Assembly: GCF_042684265.1 (NCBI RefSeq)
Contig: NZ_JBHULB010000006.1
Location: 1-64,000 of the forward strand
DNA: 64,000 nucleotides
Direction of reading: 5' to 3'
From: Croceitalea marina
GTDB taxonomy: Bacteria; Bacteroidota; Bacteroidia; Flavobacteriales; Flavobacteriaceae
Below, piece by piece: positions 60,577-64,000 of the stretch (position 1 is the stretch's first letter; every line of letters begins with the position of its first letter). The notes under the pieces are model-generated. The model was not told where the DNA came from. It was given only the letters and a program-made list of their open reading frames with translations, and made no database searches. A program made the position numbers and the translations under genes.

Positions 60577-61947
60577 TTACGAATTTAAAATCAATCGTTT
60601 TGTTAAATAATTAAATCGAAGATACAACATTACTGCAGATGCAGTAAGTCCCAATAATAGTCCAATCCATATACCTGTACTCTTATATTCCGTAAATAAT
60701 CCTAAGTAATAACTTACAGGAAAACCAATAAGCCAATAGGCTATAAAGGTAATGAGTGTGGGGATTTTTACGTCTTGCAAGCCACGTAGAGCGCCCAAGA
60801 CAACGACTTGAATACCGTCTGAAATTTGAAAAACCGCTGCTACCAATAAAAGTTTGGCCGCTAAAAATATTACCTCGGTATTATCTATTTGGTTCGCAAC
60901 ATCATCAACATCTAAATAAATGGTAGGCAACCAATTTCTACCTAGAAGAAATATGGTCGCAAAAACAATTTCAAGCAAAAAGGTCAACAAGAAAATTGAT
61001 ATTCCAATTCTTCTGAGAGCCTTAAAATCTTTTAAGCCTTTCTGGTTACCAACTCGTACCATGGCCGCTACACCCAAGCCCATACCCACCATAAATGTCA
61101 TGCTGCTTAGATTCAAAGCAATTTGATTGGCGGCCTGCGCGTTTTTTCCTAAAACTCCACTTAACCAAATTGCCGCCGTGAAAATGGCCACCTCGAAAAA
61201 CATTTGCAGTGCTGAAGGAAAACCGAGATTAATGATTTTCTGCATTACACCTTTCTCTATCTTTTTGAAATTAAAACCGGTAACATACTCATGGAACTTC
61301 TTCTTACTCTTTAATAAATACCATATAAAGGCAACCATTACTACCCTAGATACCAATGTACCGATTGCAGCACCGACTATACCCAATTTTGGAAATCCGA
61401 ATGAGCCAAAAATTAACAAATAGTTCAAAACGATGTTTACCACATTGGCCAAAATTGTCGCATACATCGGGTATTTTGTTTGTGATAGGCCCTCAGAAAA
61501 CTGTTTGAACGCCTGAAAAATAATCAATGGCACCAATGAAAAGGCTACTAGTTCAAGGTAGGGTATGGCCAGTTCTACAACCTCTTTGGGCTGTTGCATA
61601 ACATACATCAGCGGTTTGCACAGCAAAATGATACCAAAAAGTGAAAGCCCTAAAAAAGAACAAAGTACTAATCCATGCTTAAGTGCACTTTTACCATTTG
61701 CCCTATTTCCAGCACCATCGGCCTCGGCGACCAAAGGTGTAATTGCCGTGGAAAAGCCAATACCCAAAGACATGGCAATAAAAACAAAACTATTGCCCAA
61801 AGAAACGGCTGCAAGTTCAGCGGTGCCTAATTGCCCCACCATAATATTATCGGCAAAGGCAACAAAAGTATGCCCTAACATACCCAAGATAACAGGATAG
61901 GACAGTTTTAGATTATAGCGAAACTCTTTGGTGTATTGTTGGAACAA
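60577..61947 (-). CDS. MATE family efflux transporter
   Basis: The 456-residue protein has twelve membrane helices and the MATE repeats ('MLGHTFVAFADNIMVGQLGT', 'GLSQTKYPMYATILANVVNI'). It is a sodium- or proton-driven exporter of drugs or other cations. The only start before the first helix is TTG at 61947. A 6-bp dyad (AGTATC/GATACT, 61963-61978) lies just upstream in the leader. Confidence 0.92.
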   Translation of the reverse strand: MFQQYTKEFRYNLKLSYPVILGMLGHTFVAFADNIMVGQLGTAELAAVSLGNSFVFIAMSLGIGFSTAITPLVAEADGAGNRANGKSALKHGLVLCSFLGLSLFGIILLCKPLMYVMQQPKEVVELAIPYLELVAFSLVPLIIFQAFKQFSEGLSQTKYPMYATILANVVNIVLNYLLIFGSFGFPKLGIVGAAIGTLVSRVVMVAFIWYLLKSKKKFHEYVTGFNFKKIEKGVMQKIINLGFPSALQMFFEVAIFTAAIWLSGVLGKNAQAANQIALNLSSMTFMVGMGLGVAAMVRVGNQKGLKDFKALRRIGISIFLLTFLLEIVFATIFLLGRNWLPTIYLDVDDVANQIDNTEVIFLAAKLLLVAAVFQISDGIQVVVLGALRGLQDVKIPTLITFIAYWLIGFPVSYYLGLFTEYKSTGIWIGLLLGLTASAVMLYLRFNYLTKRLILNS

Positions 61948-62015
61948 CCCTGAATGGTTTAGAGTATCTAAAGATACTTTTTAAGTATTGAATATAATTA
62001 TGTTGATTGATAATA

Positions 62016-62807
62016 CTATTTAGAAAAGCTCTTGGGAAGCTTTTTAGCCTGTTCCCAAAAAATATCCATTTCGGCCAAGGTCATTTCTTTAAGTGTTTTG
62101 TTTTGCTCTTTTGCCTTTGTCTCCAAAAATTGAAATCTTTTTATGAACTTCTTATTGGTTCGTTCAAGGGCATTTTCAGGACTTATATTTAAAAAACGGG
62201 CGTAATTGACCATAGAAAAAAGAACATCGCCAAATTCAGCTTCCATTTTATCCGTATCATCAACCTTTACTTCCTCTTGAAACTCTGCTAATTCTTCTTG
62301 CAACTTTTCGAAAACCTGCTCAGGTTTTTCCCAATCAAAACCGACCCCAGCAACTTTCTCTTGTATTCTATTTGCCTTGACCAAGGCTGGCAAACTATTA
62401 GGTACGCCTTCAAGCACACTTTTTTTACCTTCTTTAAGTTTTATATTTTCCCAATTTTCCTTTACCTGTTCTTCATTCTCAACCTTTACGTCTCCATAAA
62501 TGTGCGGATGACGATTAATGAGTTTATCACATATTTCATTGGCTACATCGGCAATATCGAAGTCTTTTGTTTCAGAACCTATTTTGGCATAAAAAACAAT
62601 GTGCAATAACAGATCGCCCAGCTCTTTTTTTACCTCTTCCAAATCATTGTCAAGAATGGCATCCCCCAGTTCATAGGTTTCCTCAATGGTCAAATGTCTT
62701 AGCGTTTGAAGTGTCTGCTTCTTATCCCAAGGACATTGGGCTCTGAGCTCGTCCATAATCGTAAGCAACCTATCAAAAGCTTTGAGTTGACCTTCTCTTG
62801 AATTCAT
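62016..62807 (-). CDS. mazG: Nucleoside triphosphate pyrophosphohydrolase MazG
   Basis: The 263-residue protein has two MazG domains; the N-terminal one has 'CPWDKKQTLQTLRHLTIEET' with the E-E-x-x-E metal motif and 'LGDLLLHIVFYAKIG', the second 'EAEFGDVLFSMVNYARFLN'. It hydrolyses NTPs to NMP and pyrophosphate, clearing aberrant nucleotides and lowering (p)ppGpp in some bacteria. It lies between mate and an AT-rich 193-bp gap. Confidence 0.93.
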   Translation of the reverse strand: MNSREGQLKAFDRLLTIMDELRAQCPWDKKQTLQTLRHLTIEETYELGDAILDNDLEEVKKELGDLLLHIVFYAKIGSETKDFDIADVANEICDKLINRHPHIYGDVKVENEEQVKENWENIKLKEGKKSVLEGVPNSLPALVKANRIQEKVAGVGFDWEKPEQVFEKLQEELAEFQEEVKVDDTDKMEAEFGDVLFSMVNYARFLNISPENALERTNKKFIKRFQFLETKAKEQNKTLKEMTLAEMDIFWEQAKKLPKSFSK

Positions 62808-63000
62808 TTTTCAAATTTTATTTAAAAATACAATCAACTTTGGTGAAGCAGCTAATACTATTTATGAAAGTTATAAACCAGCAATTTAACATATTAATAA
62901 TCAGTTATTTACATAATAACCCTATATTTAGCATCCAGTTCCCTCCTATTTTAAATAATTCCCCCTTTTCTAGTTTAACCAATGTTTTATTCATATCCTC

Positions 63001-64000
63001 ATGAAAGTATATCAAAAAATATTGATAGGGATTTTGGCCGCCGGTGTCATACTTTACATTTCGGTTCAAGAAACCCAACAATTAAAAAATAAAGACGCAC
63101 AATATGCTTCGCTAAACTTCATTAAGTGCACTACTGCAAAATTTTTGTTAGGTAATATTGATAGTACAAAACAGATATCTCCTCTATTTGAAAATCTAGG
63201 CAATCATAGTTTTACTATCACAACTGCAAAAAAAGATGCGCAGACTTTCTTTAATCAAGGATTGAGACTAACCTATGCATTTAATCACGCTGAAGCTCAT
63301 CGCTCGTTTATGGAGGCCGCCCGATTAGATTCAAAGTCTGCAATGACCTATTGGGGGCAGGCCTACGTTTTAGGACCAAATATTAACGACCCTTTACCAG
63401 ATAACCAAAGGAGGCAAAAAGCTTGGGAAGCTATTCTGAATGCCAAAAAAAACCTTAGGAAGTCCACAGCAAAAGAGCAAGCTTTAATAGAGGCCCTATC
63501 TAAAAGATATTCTAGTGATAGTACTTCTGATATTGCAAAGTTGAACATGGCTTATATGAAAGCCATGGAAAAAGTGGCCTTGCAGTTTCCTAAAGATGCG
63601 GATATACAAGTATTATATGCTGCATCAGTAATGAATACCGTACCATGGAATTATTGGGACAAAGATGGAAATCCGTCACCAAACATAAATGAAGCAAAAG
63701 CTGCCTTAGAAAAAGCCATAGCGCTAAATCCAGAAAACCCTGGAGCACATCATTATTATATACATATGGTAGAACTTCCGAAGCCTGATTTAGCTGAACC
63801 AAGCGCAGATATATTGGGCAAATTAATGCCAGGAGCAGGTCATATAGTGCATATGCCCTCACACATATATATTAGGGTGGGGCGTTATTTAGATGCCGTA
63901 AAAGTGAATCAAAAAGCCATACTAGCAGATGAAGACTACATCTCTCAATGCTATTCTCAAGGTATGTATCCATTAGGGTATTACCCGCACAATATTCATT
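63001..64000 (+). CDS. Membrane-anchored TPR protein, 3' part beyond the window
   Basis: The gene opens with an N-terminal hydrophobic segment ('ILIGILAAGVILYISV') and runs off the right edge after 333 codons. It shows TPR-like units, such as 'FNQGLRLTYAFNHAEAHRSF' and 'AALEKAIALNPENPGAHHYY' (near the latter), and a His-rich stretch 'GHIVHMPSHIYIRVG'. Such proteins are large periplasmic TPR proteins in Bacteroidota of unknown function. Because the end is missing, total length is unknown. Confidence 0.75.
   Translation, partial: MKVYQKILIGILAAGVILYISVQETQQLKNKDAQYASLNFIKCTTAKFLLGNIDSTKQISPLFENLGNHSFTITTAKKDAQTFFNQGLRLTYAFNHAEAHRSFMEAARLDSKSAMTYWGQAYVLGPNINDPLPDNQRRQKAWEAILNAKKNLRKSTAKEQALIEALSKRYSSDSTSDIAKLNMAYMKAMEKVALQFPKDADIQVLYAASVMNTVPWNYWDKDGNPSPNINEAKAALEKAIALNPENPGAHHYYIHMVELPKPDLAEPSADILGKLMPGAGHIVHMPSHIYIRVGRYLDAVKVNQKAILADEDYISQCYSQGMYPLGYYPHNIH

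Noticed and set aside
61565..61900. Plus-strand ORF of 111 codons opposite the MATE gene
   Set aside because: Antisense shadow of a well-conserved transporter, no start signal or homologous domain seen.

Overview
The window reads as chromosomal DNA of a marine-type Flavobacteriaceae (Bacteroidota). It is AT-rich. Its promoters match the Bacteroidota -33/-7 pattern (TTG, about 19 bp, TAnnTTTG). It carries lineage-typical families (DUF6090, DUF6503, DUF349, CCC-motif membrane proteins, Lnb/DUF4105) and a SecA of more than 1100 residues without the C-terminal zinc motif. The genus cannot be fixed from the sequence alone. I found no rRNA, tRNA, CRISPR array, prophage or complete insertion sequence.

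Layout. 1-1072 is an accessory-looking edge: a DUF6090 gene between short inverted repeats, then a REP-like hairpin. 1073-15139 is a housekeeping run: a DUF6503 lipoprotein, an rRNA methyltransferase, an M48 protease, the (p)ppGpp enzyme, a Fur-type regulator, purA, an OstA/LptA-like protein, a class III aminotransferase, a TPR protein, two DUF368 transporters and aroE. 15273-19772 holds a DUF349 protein and, convergent to it, the operon coiled-coil protein - zapA - 6S RNA - rny. 19942-28102 holds an M23 peptidase, a TonB-dependent receptor, a cysteine desulfurase, a Smr-domain protein and small membrane proteins. 28152-38638 holds recQ, kdsD, tatC, lptB, pssA, an Lnb-like lipoprotein acyltransferase, an ABC-F protein and a cobalamin adenosyltransferase.

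38765-48555 contains a DUF2795 protein, secA, a histidine kinase, an M14 carboxypeptidase-like protein, a DinB protein and a secreted amidohydrolase. 48560-50118 is the most unusual stretch: three small paralogous secreted proteins. Each is preceded by the same two-block upstream module, with the blocks exactly 81 bp apart in all three copies. One copy is followed by a tiny 36-codon ORF. 50124-54975 has an M23-type protein without a signal peptide, a UPF0173 hydrolase, a lipoprotein MsrA, and an ECF sigma / membrane protein / DUF4097-like set whose last member carries a 3-residue repeat. 55219-62807 has meaB, a lipid-linked sugar cluster (GT2, flippase-like protein, ArnT-like GT39, PAP2), a MATE exporter and mazG. 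A TPR protein runs off the right edge.

Many genes work on the cell envelope: lipid A/KDO supply and LPS transport (kdsD, lptB, OstA-like), lipid carrier recycling (DUF368, PAP2), protein export (secA, tatC), lipoprotein maturation (Lnb-like) and murein hydrolysis (M23). Gene starts were re-chosen where the longest reading frame began at an unlikely TTG/GTG upstream of a clear signal peptide or conserved start.
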